Part shown: one piece after another, positions 24,065 to 34,800 of the stretch
How the letters are laid out: each line of letters opens with the position of its first letter
Numbering within the stretch: the stretch's first letter is position 1
Source: Vitrella brassicaformis
Lineage: Eukaryota > Sar > Vitrellaceae
Direction of reading: 5' to 3'
DNA length: 56,286 nt
NCBI GenBank assembly: GCA_001179505.1
Contig: CDMY01000268.1
Location: forward strand, 85,555 to 141,840
Program-made: the position numbers and the translations under genes
Notes under the pieces: generated by a model
Database searches by the model: none
Told to the model about the DNA's origin: nothing
The model's input: only the letters and a program-made list of their open reading frames with translations

Positions 24065-25434
24065 TGGTGGATGGATGAGACGAGGGCTCTTTCTTGCGTG
24101 CATGGGTGGCGGATGAGCGTGTGTGGGTGTGGGTGAGTGGGTCAGGTGGTGCGGCTTATCCACGTCATTCACCCATGGTATGACGTGTCTGACGAGTCTT
24201 TTTGGATGCGGCCAGCCATTCATTCACCGGTCCAATGGATTGCTTCGATGAGTCACTTACTTGTGTGTCCTCAAACGTCCCCAGGTCACATCGGATGACT
24301 ACGCATACACGGACACGGACACGCACACACACACACACACACACACGTGTGCATAAAAAGCCATTTGGATGTCATCTGATGGACGTCTCTCTCACACCGT
24401 CTGTCTATCTGCCTGTCTGCCTGCACCTATGTGGCGTGGTGTGTCCGCATATCGGATGAGAGCCAAACGGCGGCTTGTATGGTTCATGCGCACGGCACAT
24501 GGCCGGCCAGCAGACATAGACATCTCTAAAGCGTGTCGACTATCGCACAGGGGATAAGGTAACAAAAGCAAAGCGACGCCGCTGTCATGATGAGTCAATC
24601 ACGGAAATCGACACCATTCTAGCTTTGTGTGCTCACACCGCACACAGAACGAAAACGCTCCACGACAAAAAACCAATTGCTTCTCTCTGCCGGGCAGCTA
24701 CATGCTCATCCAGGTCATCCATGGCATCTATGGAAAAATGCTGCCGTTGTTGTCTGCGCGTACGCGTCGCCATCACTTGTCACACACAAACACGCCCACA
24801 CGACAAGAAAGTCACCAATCGTCTCTGCCGGCAGCTACAACCTGCCAACAGCACTGAAGCACTATACAACACCACACACAGACAGAGGGACAGGAAAGCC
24901 CACACTCAGCAATGATTTCGTGCAGAATAAAGGAAGGAAGAAAGAGGGCATTTGAGCCTCATACGAACGTGGAAGACACAATCAGACGAGACACGCTCGG
25001 GCAGGCTGTCAACTGACATTCACTCTACCGCACAAAGCAACCAGCTACGGATCTCTGACACGGGCACACACACGACACATGGACACCGAAGCCGACCAGA
25101 GGTATGCCTCATGTTTCCCTCAGTCACGATATTGAAAAAGAGAAGCAAGATTCATGAAGACAATGGCGTGAATTGATCCGCTGCGATTGGCCCACTCGTC
25201 GTCAATCATTGTCAGTGGGTTCAGAAATTGAGGCACTCGCAAGTGCGTCGCATCAGTGAGAGAAAGTGTGGCCCCTACCGGCAGGAAGAGGCGGATGGCT
25301 CAAGCAGACCCACACCATGTGGCTGTCATATGATGGACGGCTGCTCTGCGGACACACCACACCACGAAGGGGAAAAAAGCATAAAGCTGGATAATAATAA
25401 TAATAATAATAGTAAAAGCACCACACATTCATGC
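24065..25434. other. Intergenic region between convergent D1 and copy B
   Basis: No supported gene in about 1.4 kb. It contains dispersed-element copies at about 24361-24430 and 25314-25361, a (CA)n tract near 24320-24346 and an (ATA)n tract at 25391-25410. The segment 24190-24290 resembles 31250-31350 (GCCAGCCATTCATTC, CTTACTTGTGTGTCCT), so the duplication that made D1 and D2 extends into their 3' flanks. Confidence 0.5.
25391..25410. repeat. (ATA)n microsatellite
   Basis: Trinucleotide run of about seven ATA/TAA units just beyond the stop of TLDc copy B. It is unusual here because nearly all other simple repeats in the window are CA/GA/GT/CT. Confidence 0.8.
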
Positions 25435-28400
25435 TCACACCAATGTCAGCACCTCCACTTCATCAGCCATAAACTCCTCACTGCCCCCAAAGAGAGCATA
25501 GCCATAGTCATTCCTCACCCCCACATAGCCATCAGGCACAACCCAGTTGAGGATGAGCTGACGGCAGCTGCGCACATCACCAGCAGCGCCACCCTCATAG
25601 CCCAAACACAGCCACACACCGATCCACAGCTTCGCCCCATCCACTGTCCCCTCCCGCCCGGCCACACACACTCTCCATTTGCCCTCCCACACCTTGGTCG
25701 GTCCCTTGGCGAAGTGGCCGGCCAGCGAGAAATACCAAACATCACACTCGTAGCCGTTCTCGCCTCTCGGGTCGTCGGGCAGCCTGATGCCGGCACTGAT
25801 GAAGGCACTGAAGACGTACTTGTCCCTTCGGATGACGAACACCAGGCCGGTCGCATCGCCCACACACCGAAAAAGGTCATCAAATGACGGCCCATCACGC
25901 GAAGCCCTGAGGAAGAGAGAAAGAGAAAGAACAGACACACACACGCGCGCGCAGACAGACAGATTAAAGTGATGGACGAAATCGATGGTACGGCAACCGC
26001 ACCTGTAGATGAGCTTCAGTCTCCTCGCAGTTGTCGGTCCAACGAAGCGACAAAGTGCTGCCGACTGAAGGGCATCGAAAGTCGCACCCTCGATCACCTG
26101 CAGCGACAAACAACAGGACGTCGATGCCGCTCTCTCTCGCCAATGTGTGTATGACCTTGAGTGAGAGCAGTGACCGGCCGTGGACACGAATGACCTCCAC
26201 CTCATCGGCCATGAAGTGCTCACTGCCCCCAAACAGAGCACCGCCATCCTCATCCCTCACCCCCACATAGCCATCAGGCACATCATCGATGGGATCATCG
26301 CTGGAGATGAACTGACGGCAGCTGCGCATATCATCAGCAACGCCCCCCTCATCGCCCAACCAGAGCCCCACACCAAGCACACCGATCCACAGCTTCGCCC
26401 CACCCACTAATCCCCCCCGCTCGGCCACGAACACTGGCCATTTGCCTTCCCACAACTTGGTCGGTCCCTTGGCAAAGTGACCGCTCAGAGAAAAAAACCA
26501 CACGTCACAGCCGTACGTGTTGTAGCCTCTTGCGTCGTCGGGCAGCTGCAGGCCACCGCTGATGAAGGCGCCGAAGACGTACTTGTCCCTGCGGATGACG
26601 AACACCAGGCCACTCGTGTCGCCCACACACCGCAGCAGATCGCCATACTCTGCGCCGTCACGCGAAGCTCTGAGAACATCAGAGGCGACAGAGAACGACA
26701 CATGATTGATTGCAGTGTCTGTGATGTGGTTTGTGCGTCGCACCTGTACAGCAGAGTGAATTCACATTCGTCGAACATGGCGAGCGCCAAGACGGAGTGG
26801 AGGGCCGCACACTCAGCCTCACTCAGACTGCTGCCAGCGACCACCTGCACACACAGAGAGGGAGGTGAGGGCAATTGTGATGCTGCAATCACCCCATGGG
26901 CATTCTCTCTCTCACCTGAGGGTCGGGCGATTGGTTGTCCCCGTCTGTCGTGCTGCGACTTGAGAGAGCCGTAATGTCATCTGGCACACCGTCAGACACA
27001 CTAATCGCATCACCATCGTCCTGACAGCAAGAATGACAACAAGTGAATTGCGGCCCTGTTTGTCTGCGTCGCGTCAGTCTGACCTCTGCTATGTCACTGA
27101 GGCGATCGTCGGCGGTCATTGTGAATACAGACTTGACCGATGAACGGGACAGCACCTGCACACACAAACTCACAATGCCTCCCCGTCTGTGTGGGTGCCC
27201 ATTTCACTGCTTTTCACTGACCACCGACGGCGGGCCTTCTCGGTGGCTGCGTGTATCAGTCCTGTGGATCTTGTTTGGCGGCCTCTCATTGGTCAGTCGA
27301 CTCTCTGACGGCGCCATCTGAATGGCAAAATAGACGGGCAGAAGAAGCTGTCACGTACACAGATGGATGACCGGTCTTGTCTTACTTACGCTTATGGTGT
27401 TTCGGTCTGACGTCTGCGATTGCTCGTCGAGGGGCCGATTGCTGGCAGCAGCATCGTCGTCTGGTGGGCAGGTGGTGGTCTGCAGCCAGCCAAGTCCAGA
27501 CAGACAAAAGGCCTCAGTTGCTGCTGTGGTGTCAGCGCGCTGAGTGCATTACCTGTCGGCTGACGCCAGGGATCGGTCCGATGAATCGATCCGCCTCCCG
27601 ACTTGCAGCAGCAGCAGGAGCTGAGTGTGCTGCCGACTGGTGAGTGAGGGGCCTGGGTGGGGGATGGGGGTGGGGTGGCTGCATAGCCGACACAGGCGCC
27701 TCCTCTGGGGTCTGAAACGAAAAGCAGTCGGGAGAGTGCCTTAAGAGTGTCTAGTTGCGCCTCACCTCCTGGACAGCCGCGTCGAGCTCGTGCTCGCCCG
27801 GCGACTGCACACAAAGACAATCATGATGCTTCGGGACTCGGTCATCTGATGTACACGCACTCTTTCCCTTCTTACTGTCCTGGCATTGGTGCCGTCAGTG
27901 CCTCCTCCTGCTGCTGCTGCAGCGACAGGTGGCTCAGAAGACGGCAAAGGAATCTGAGGAGGCAGACATGAATCGTCAGAGGGCGAATCTCTCACTGCGG
28001 GCACTCTGTCTGTCTACCTGCATATCGTTCGTATCCTCAGCGAGAAATGGTGCCGGTGACTCAGACGGCCCGGGAGGATCCTGAAGAGATAGGGGGCACG
28101 CAGACAATGAGAAATCGATGAACCCTGGATCTGTGAGAGTGATTTGCTGTCTGTCCCACCTGCTGGCACCGCTTCCTGAAGGCCTTAATCCACGAGTCGC
28201 TCGCCGAGAAGCCAGTGATGCCCAGCCGGATGGCAGTCGCGACCGCCTTGGTCCTGATGGCCTTCGGGGGGACCTTCGAGGGGTCCTCATGGCCGGCCAT
28301 CCACTGCCGCATCTCGTCCTCGATCGGCTGGTACTTGGGCTGTCTGTTGCGCTTCTTGTTTGAGTCGATGACTTCTACGCCTGCCTCTCTCTGCTTCTTG

Positions 28401-29356
28401 ATGTCAATGCACCACTGCTTAAATCTGGCAGGCGGGATGCCATTCTCCTTGGCGAACTGAGGCATCGAGATGGCCTCTCCGTCTCGCTGGCGCCTCTCAA
28501 ACTCACTCACAAGCTGCAGCCGCTCGCCGATTGTCACCTCATCTGCATTCTTTCTGCACGCCTGAATGTGAACACACAGACATGGCGGCGACGAGGAGTT
28601 GCACGTGTCGGAGAGTGGGTGGATCCTTCTACCTGGGAGTCTGATCGGTGGCCTGTTCGTCGTGATGTGTCCACAGACGTGGCACGACGACGTGATGATC
28701 TGCGCTGCAAAGTGCGGGGTGTGGGGTGATGCTAACAATACACATACGAACACTGACAGATAGAGTTGCTGACAAAAGGAGAGTGCATACCTCAGCAGCG
28801 GAATGAGTGTGCCGGGTACGCGGCAATGGGTAGAGTGGTGGCCGGCCCGTCGTCGCCGCGTAGGTGACAACTGAAGACAACACAACCGACCAACGATGAG
28901 CTGCAACAGACTGATGATTATGTAGCTTACCGTCGAGCGAGTCCGTCGGGACTCCCAAACATACCCCCGCAGCCACATCGGCAGCGATCTGCTCGAGAAA
29001 AAATTGAGGCCACCCCGGTGGCGGCTGCAGATACACACACACGAGGACCGACAGATGTGAGGCAGACAGAGAGCACCATAATGTGCACCTGGAGAGCAGC
29101 AGCCGTGTCACCACTCAGCCCAGCACCGAGGGCAGCCTGAGAAACAATCGTCACACGCCAATCAAAGTGGTGCCATAAGAATCATTGCACCTTACCTGCG
29201 GCTCATCGCCGTCGTGATGCCCTTCCTCGACAGCCCTTGGCCCATCACACTGGACAACCAAACGACAAGCAACACACAGAGAGATGATTAGGTGAAAGAG
29301 TGATGAGTGGCAAGACAACACGTCACCTGTGTGTGAAGGTTGCCAGGGTCGCTCAT
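25435..29356 (-). CDS. HTH (CENP-B/Tc5-like) and tandem TLDc protein, copy B
   Basis: The start is inferred at ATG 29356-29354 (MSDPGNLHTQ, donor after CAG), followed by small phase-0 exons such as CDGPRAVEEGHHDGDEPQ. The HTH exon 28160-28561 reads VTIGERLQLVSEFERR, then PQFAKENGIP-x-RFKQW and FSASDSWIKAFRKRC. The middle is Ala/Pro-rich (motif ADRFIGP). Next come the exon with SRSSVKSVFTMTADDRLSD, exon 26744-26844, TLDc 1 (26156-26669), a 58-nt intron, linker exon 26003-26097, and TLDc 2 (25435-25916, stop TGA). Both TLDc domains keep LLRCVGD/LFRCVGD, FVIRRDKYVF-x-AFIS, the GHF motif, and GGSE-x-FMADEVEV. It is highly similar to copy A in exon lengths. Upstream ATGs around 29685 are less likely because D2 exons lie on the other strand there. 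Confidence 0.72.
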
Positions 29357-29381
29357 CGTTTGCGCTCTTTTCCTCGAAGCA
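29357..29381. promoter_or_regulatory. Very short divergent intergenic region (copy B / D2)
   Basis: Only about 25 bp separate the inferred start codons of copy B (minus) and D2 (plus). If both starts are right, the 5' UTRs or promoters must overlap the neighbouring gene. The alternative is that one of the first coding exons is misassigned. Confidence 0.35.
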
Positions 29382-29756
29382 ATGGGATGCGATCGGCGGG
29401 AAGGTGGGAGGCTCAGCTCGCTGACGCCCGATGAAGCTGTGGGCGATAGCGTGACTGTCTGTGGCTGTTGTCTTGCCTGCAGGCCTTCTCGTGCGAGCAG
29501 ACGGCAAGATCTCCCCAATCTGTGTGGACTGGAAGCTTCTACGCGCTGCTTTGGCTGCGTGGCTGGCGGTGGTTGTTTGTGGGCCGAATGAAGGCGACAG
29601 AGAGGTAAGAGGAGGCGGCTGCTTCTCACCTGGTGTTCACTGTCGGTTAGGCTCGTGGCAGAGTTATGGGACGGTCGCACTGCCATTGGTTTGCCGTGAA
29701 GAATGCACCATGACGGTCTCACACACACAGATGACAGAGAGAGAGAAAGGGATGGG

Positions 29757-29787
<31 letters not shown>

Positions 29788-31135
29788 GGATGTATTGTAG
29801 ATGTGCGTGATCTGCCCAAGGCGACCGGCGCGCAAAGTCCCATCTCGCGACCGATCAGGTAAGTGAGTCCATCCATCCTTCCCTCCCTCTCTCTGTCTGT
29901 GTATGCAGGTTGTTCCGTCAGCGTGACGGCTGCGAATTGATGGGACGAGTCAGCACCCCATTGCCGGCGTGGCCGGTAAGGACCCACTCCCCCTCCCACT
30001 AAGCCCCCATTTCTCTCCTTCAAGAGCCTCATCGCCCCGTCGCAGCCGCCAGCACAGTCATCACAGCAGCACACCGACAACGACAGCGGCAACACAACAA
30101 CAGCAGAATCAGCACCAGCCCCACCACAGCCGCCACAGCCGGAAACGGTCAATGTCGATGTCAATGTCACCATAACGCCCTCCCCGTCCCCTGCTGTCCC
30201 TGCTGCTGGTGGTGGTGGTGGTGACGGTGCAGATCCTTATCTCTGTGAAGACGTCCCAGCGGCAGCACCACCGCCACAGCACCCACAACACGCCCCTGCT
30301 GCAAGTGTGACAGCCACAGCAGCAGAGATTGGTGGGCTCGGTGACGACGACACGGCATCGCTGACCGACAAGGCCGCCCCTGAGCCTGCCGTCGCTGTGG
30401 CTGCTGCAGCTGCTGCTGCGACAGTGGCTGGCCCGGCCCCTATCCATCAGCAGCAGCAACAGACGAGTGGAGAGGACAAGAGCTCAGCGGGGGACTCCTT
30501 TCTGATGCCGCCTGCTGCTGCAAAGACCGATGACCATTCAGACGATGACCATTCGTCCCCTGGGCCCCTCCACATCCCTGACAACGGGCGAGAAAGAGAC
30601 CGGCCAGTGTCGACTATGATGCAGCCGACTGTACCGTTATCGTCATCCCCAGTGCGCCAACAACGGCCACGGCAGCTGTCGGCCAGCGATCTCTCTGTGC
30701 CGTTGTTTGGTCGACGTGGCCCCTTGCTGGACGGAGGGAGAGAGAGCTCATCGGGGGAGGTGGAGGGCTCTTTATGGTATGAGGCACGATTCCGTGCTCG
30801 GGCCGACAGGATGCCCGGCCGCCGTCGGGCTATGTCGCTGTTTACCTACCAAACCAAGACATCAAGGAGCTCCCGAAGTGAGCCCTCACCCCCTACACAC
30901 ACATGGATGGTGATATCATCCCTCTATCTCTCCCTGTGTGTGTGCAGCGGTCCGGAGTGGCAGCCGCGTGACGGTGCTGCCGACGATCTTCGAGCGGGAG
31001 ACTTCCGGCCGGGCGGATGGCACTAGTGAGCCCGCGGCAGCACCACCCAGTGACGACACATGCGGCAATGGGGACGATACGCAGCAACAGCACAAAGCCG
31101 AAGACAGCAATGAGGTTTTCTTTGATGTCACATGA
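29382..31135 (+). CDS. Gln/Ser/Pro-rich protein, paralogue D2
   Basis: Exons 29382-29403, 29483-29602, 29801-29858, 29909-29975, 30025-30877 and 30948-31135 sum to 1308 nt, an open 435-codon frame plus TGA. Exon 2 encodes a hydrophobic segment (LLRAALAAWLAVVVCG) that may be a signal anchor. The rest is low complexity: Pro/Ala/Gly runs and a poly-Gln tract after VAGPAP, then the conserved block shared with D1 (SASDLSVPLFGRRG, WYEARFRARADRMPGRRRA, RSGSRVTVLPTIFERE) and the acidic C-terminus. Relative to D1 it has lost 13 nt in the fourth exon and most of the next intron; the frame is rescued by a new 49-nt intron (29976-30024). Function unknown; possibly a membrane-anchored disordered protein. 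Confidence 0.65.
29976..30024 (+). other. Candidate 49-nt intron made from former exon sequence
   Basis: It begins GTAAGG and ends CTCCTTCAAG, with a CACTAAG branch-like site and pyrimidine tract. In D1 the aligned bases (PPFLSFK codons) are coding. Splicing here joins two phase-0 ends and keeps the whole D2 frame open; unspliced, the frame hits TAA. Confidence 0.5.
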
Positions 31136-31878
31136 TGCTTTGCTGGGTGGACTGCGTGTATGCATGGCAGAGCAGAGAGTCAGTCAGGTGGTGCGCTGTA
31201 TCCATCCGTCCGTCCGTCTGTGCCGTCATTCACTCGTGGCATGACTGACATGTCTGGCGAGTGAGTATTTTTTGATGCAGCCAGCCAGCCATTCATTCAG
31301 TGGAAGGATTGTTTCCATGAGTGACTTACTTGTGTGTCCTTAAACGTCCCCGATGAACACATACACAGACGCACACACACACACACGCGTGTGTGCACAA
31401 AATGCCATTTGGCTCATCCAATGGACGCCTCTCTCACACCATCTGTCTGTCTGTCTGTCTGTCTGCCGTATGCGGACACACCACATCGCACCAAATCAAT
31501 CAATAATGAATCTCTCTGTGTCGTCATTATTCATTCATCAGTGGCTTTGCCCTGCAGCGGCAGAAATATTTTTTGATGAAGCCCATGGACTCACAATGGA
31601 CCACACCTGCGTGTCCTTGAAGTGTGGGCGTCCTTAAGTGGCCACATGGGACGACTACACACACACACCAGCCATCTGTCTCTCATCTGATGGACGTCTC
31701 ACCCACACACTGTCTGTCTGTCTGTCTGCTTTATCTGCGGACAGACCACATCGCACCAATGACGTGGACACACCGAACACAGAGGGCCGAGAACAGAGAG
31801 GCCTCACAGCTGAATAAAGGCAATACGCAGACAGCCATCCGAGACCCCTCAAGTAATCTGACCTTTCGGGCCTCACAC
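31136..31878. other. Intergenic region between convergent D2 and copy C
   Basis: No gene supported. It contains two copies of the dispersed 3'-flank element (about 31404-31485 and 31671-31750), CTGT runs and a (CA)n tract near 31374-31386. Its first part is homologous to the D1 3' flank. Confidence 0.5.
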
Positions 31879-34800
31879 TCACACCACAGTCAGCACCTCT
31901 ATCTCGTCAGCCATGAAGTGCTCACTGCCCCCAAACACAGCATTGCCACGGTCATCCCTCACCCCCACATAGCCCTCAGGCACATACTGCCTGGGAATCG
32001 ACTGACGGCAGCTGCGCATATCATCAGCAGTGCCATATCCCAAACATAGGCACCCACCGATCCCATCTATCCTCAGCTTCCCCACTGTCCCCTCCCGCCC
32101 GGCCACATATACTAACCTCCTGTCATCCAGCATCTTGGTCGGCTTCTCGAAGTGGCCGCTCAGAGAGAAATCGTACACATAACAGGAGTAGTCGTTGTAG
32201 CCTTTTGGGTCGTGGGGCAGCTGGATGCCGGCACTCATATAGACGCCGAAGACGTACTTGTCCTTGCGGATGACGAACACCAGGCCCTTCGTGTCACCCA
32301 CACACCTTAGGAAATCATCGAACGATGGCCCATCACGTGTGGCCCTGCACATAGAAAGGCGGGAGAGAGAGAGAGAGAGAGAGCGATGGACGATATCAAT
32401 GGTCCAGGACAACCGCACCTGTAAATGAGTTTCAGTCTGTCCACAGCTGTCCGTCCGACGAAGCGATAGAGTGCCGCCGACTGGAGCGGATCAAAATCTG
32501 CACCCTCCATCACCTGCAACGACAAACAACAGGACGTCGATGCCGCTCTCTCTTGCTAATGTGTGTGTGACCTTGAGTGAGAGCAGTGAACGGCCGTCGA
32601 CACAAATCACCTCCACTTCATCGGCCATGAAGTACTCACTGCCCCCAAACACAGCATCGCCATACTCGTCCCTCACCCCCACATAGCCATCAGGCACAAG
32701 ACATCCGGCGATGGACTGACGGCAGCTGCGCATATCAATAACAGCGCCACCCTCACATCCCAACCTCAGCCCATCGATCTCCAGCTTTCCCCCCCAATTC
32801 ACTGTCCCGTCTCGCCCCGCCACCCACACAAAGATGCCACCCCCCATCTTTGTCGGTTCATTGAAGTGGCCGGCCAGTGAGAAATTCCTCACATGACAGC
32901 AGTATCCCTTCTCGCCTTTTGGGTCGTCGGGCAGCCGGATCCCGCCACTGATGAAGGCGCCGAAGACGTACTTGTCCTTGCGGATGATGAACACCAGGCG
33001 GTTCGCATCGTCGACACACCGCAGCAAATCACCATACAGTGGCCCGTCACGCGAGGCCCTGTGAGTACGCGAAAAATGGAAGGGACCAAATGCTGCTAAT
33101 TGGAGTCCTTGTGTGTGCTGTGTGTCGCACCTGTACAGCAGAGAGAATTCACATTCGTCGAACACGGATGGGACGAAGAGGGAGCGGAGGGCTGCACACT
33201 CAGACTCACTCAGACTGCTGCCAACGACCATCTGCAAGCAACGAGAGAGGTGAAGAACTGGGCTGATTCATGCCAATGGAGATTCTCACTTGGGGATCAT
33301 GCGACTGGTCATCCTCGTCTGTCGTGCTGCCAGTTGAGAGGGCCGTGGTGTCAGCCGCCGCACCGTCAGATATGCTTATGACGTCACCATCGTCCTGATA
33401 CAAGTGAATGAGGATATACGAATGAATTGCGGCCCTCTTTGTCTTAGCTGCCTGTTGTCTGTCTGACCTCTGGTATGTCACTGAGGCGATCGTCGGCAGT
33501 CACTGTGAACACAGACTTGACCGACGACCGAGACCACACCTGCACACACAAACTCACAATGCCTCCCCGTCTGTGTGGGTGTCCATTTGATTGCAGTCCA
33601 CTCACCACAGACGGCGGCCCCTCTCGGTGGCTGCGATTCTCATCCTTGTGGATCTTGGCTGGCGGCCTCTCGTTGGTCAGTCGACTCTCTGACGGTACCA
33701 TCTGCACGGCAACAGGGACAGATCAAACAAGGCGCTTGTTCGCCAGCACATGAGTGTGCCCTGTGGTTTGCCTACGCTCATGGTGTTTCTCCCTGATGTT
33801 TGCGATTGCTGGTCGAGCGGGATATCAGTGGATTGCTGGTGCTGCTCGCAGTTGCTGTTGTGGTCGAAGGTGACAATGGCGCACGGGAACCATCGGGCGT
33901 GTCCGGCGTGGGCGCCCTTGATGCAAGTGCCGTACATCCAGCCCTTGCTGCCGCGGCTGTCCGTGTGCGTCACAGACACTCGGTCACCGCAGCTCAGCAG
34001 CAGCAAGGCAGACTGACAGCCCTCCGGGTGAGAAGGGGGGTAAAAATCTGAGCACACAACCAAACACACAACAACGTGTCGTGTGTGACATCCATCTTTG
34101 TGTGCAGCCAGCCGCACCTTCTGTGACGGTGCCGATGGCGGGTCTGGTCAGCTCGCACGGTGTCGGTGGCGCACTGTCGTCATGCTGTCCTGCGGGCTTG
34201 TGGCGGCTCGCAGGAAACGGGCTACGAAGACACACACACACACGCACACACGTGTTGCTCAGGTGATGTCCGTACCTCTCGTTGGTCAATCGGCTCTCTG
34301 AGGGTGTCATCTGAACAACGTAAGGGACAATCAAATCAGCTACCGGTCCGCCAGATAGATGAGCACTGTTGGTTTGCTTACGCTCATAGTGTTTCGCCCC
34401 GAGTGCAGCGACTGCTGGTCCAGCGGTCGATCGCTGACAGCAGCAGCATCGTCGTCTGGTGGGTAGATGGCGGTCTGCAATCAACACAGCAGACACAAAG
34501 GCCATTTCTGCCGCAGCGTCAGCTCGGCGTCACTGACCGGTCCAATGAAGCCATCCGCCAGCCGAAGTGCATCAGCAGCCGACTGGTGAGTGAGGGGCCT
34601 GGGTGGGGGATGGGGGTGGGGCGGAGGTATTGGGGAAGGGGGATGGGCACTGGCGGCAGCAGCTGCGGCAGGCACATGAGCCTCTTGTGTCGAGTACTGC
34701 GATTGCCGGTGCAGCGATCGATCACCGTCAGCGGCCGGTGGGATCTGCAGCCTATCGTTAGGACGACGGCCGATGAACCCATCTGCCACTCGCACCGCAG

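Noticed and set aside
29461-29685. Start of copy B at ATG 29685 (MAVRPSHNSATSL)
   Set aside because: It would overlap D2 exon 2 and the D2 intron. The later ATG at 29356 gives a short first exon like those of copies A and C.
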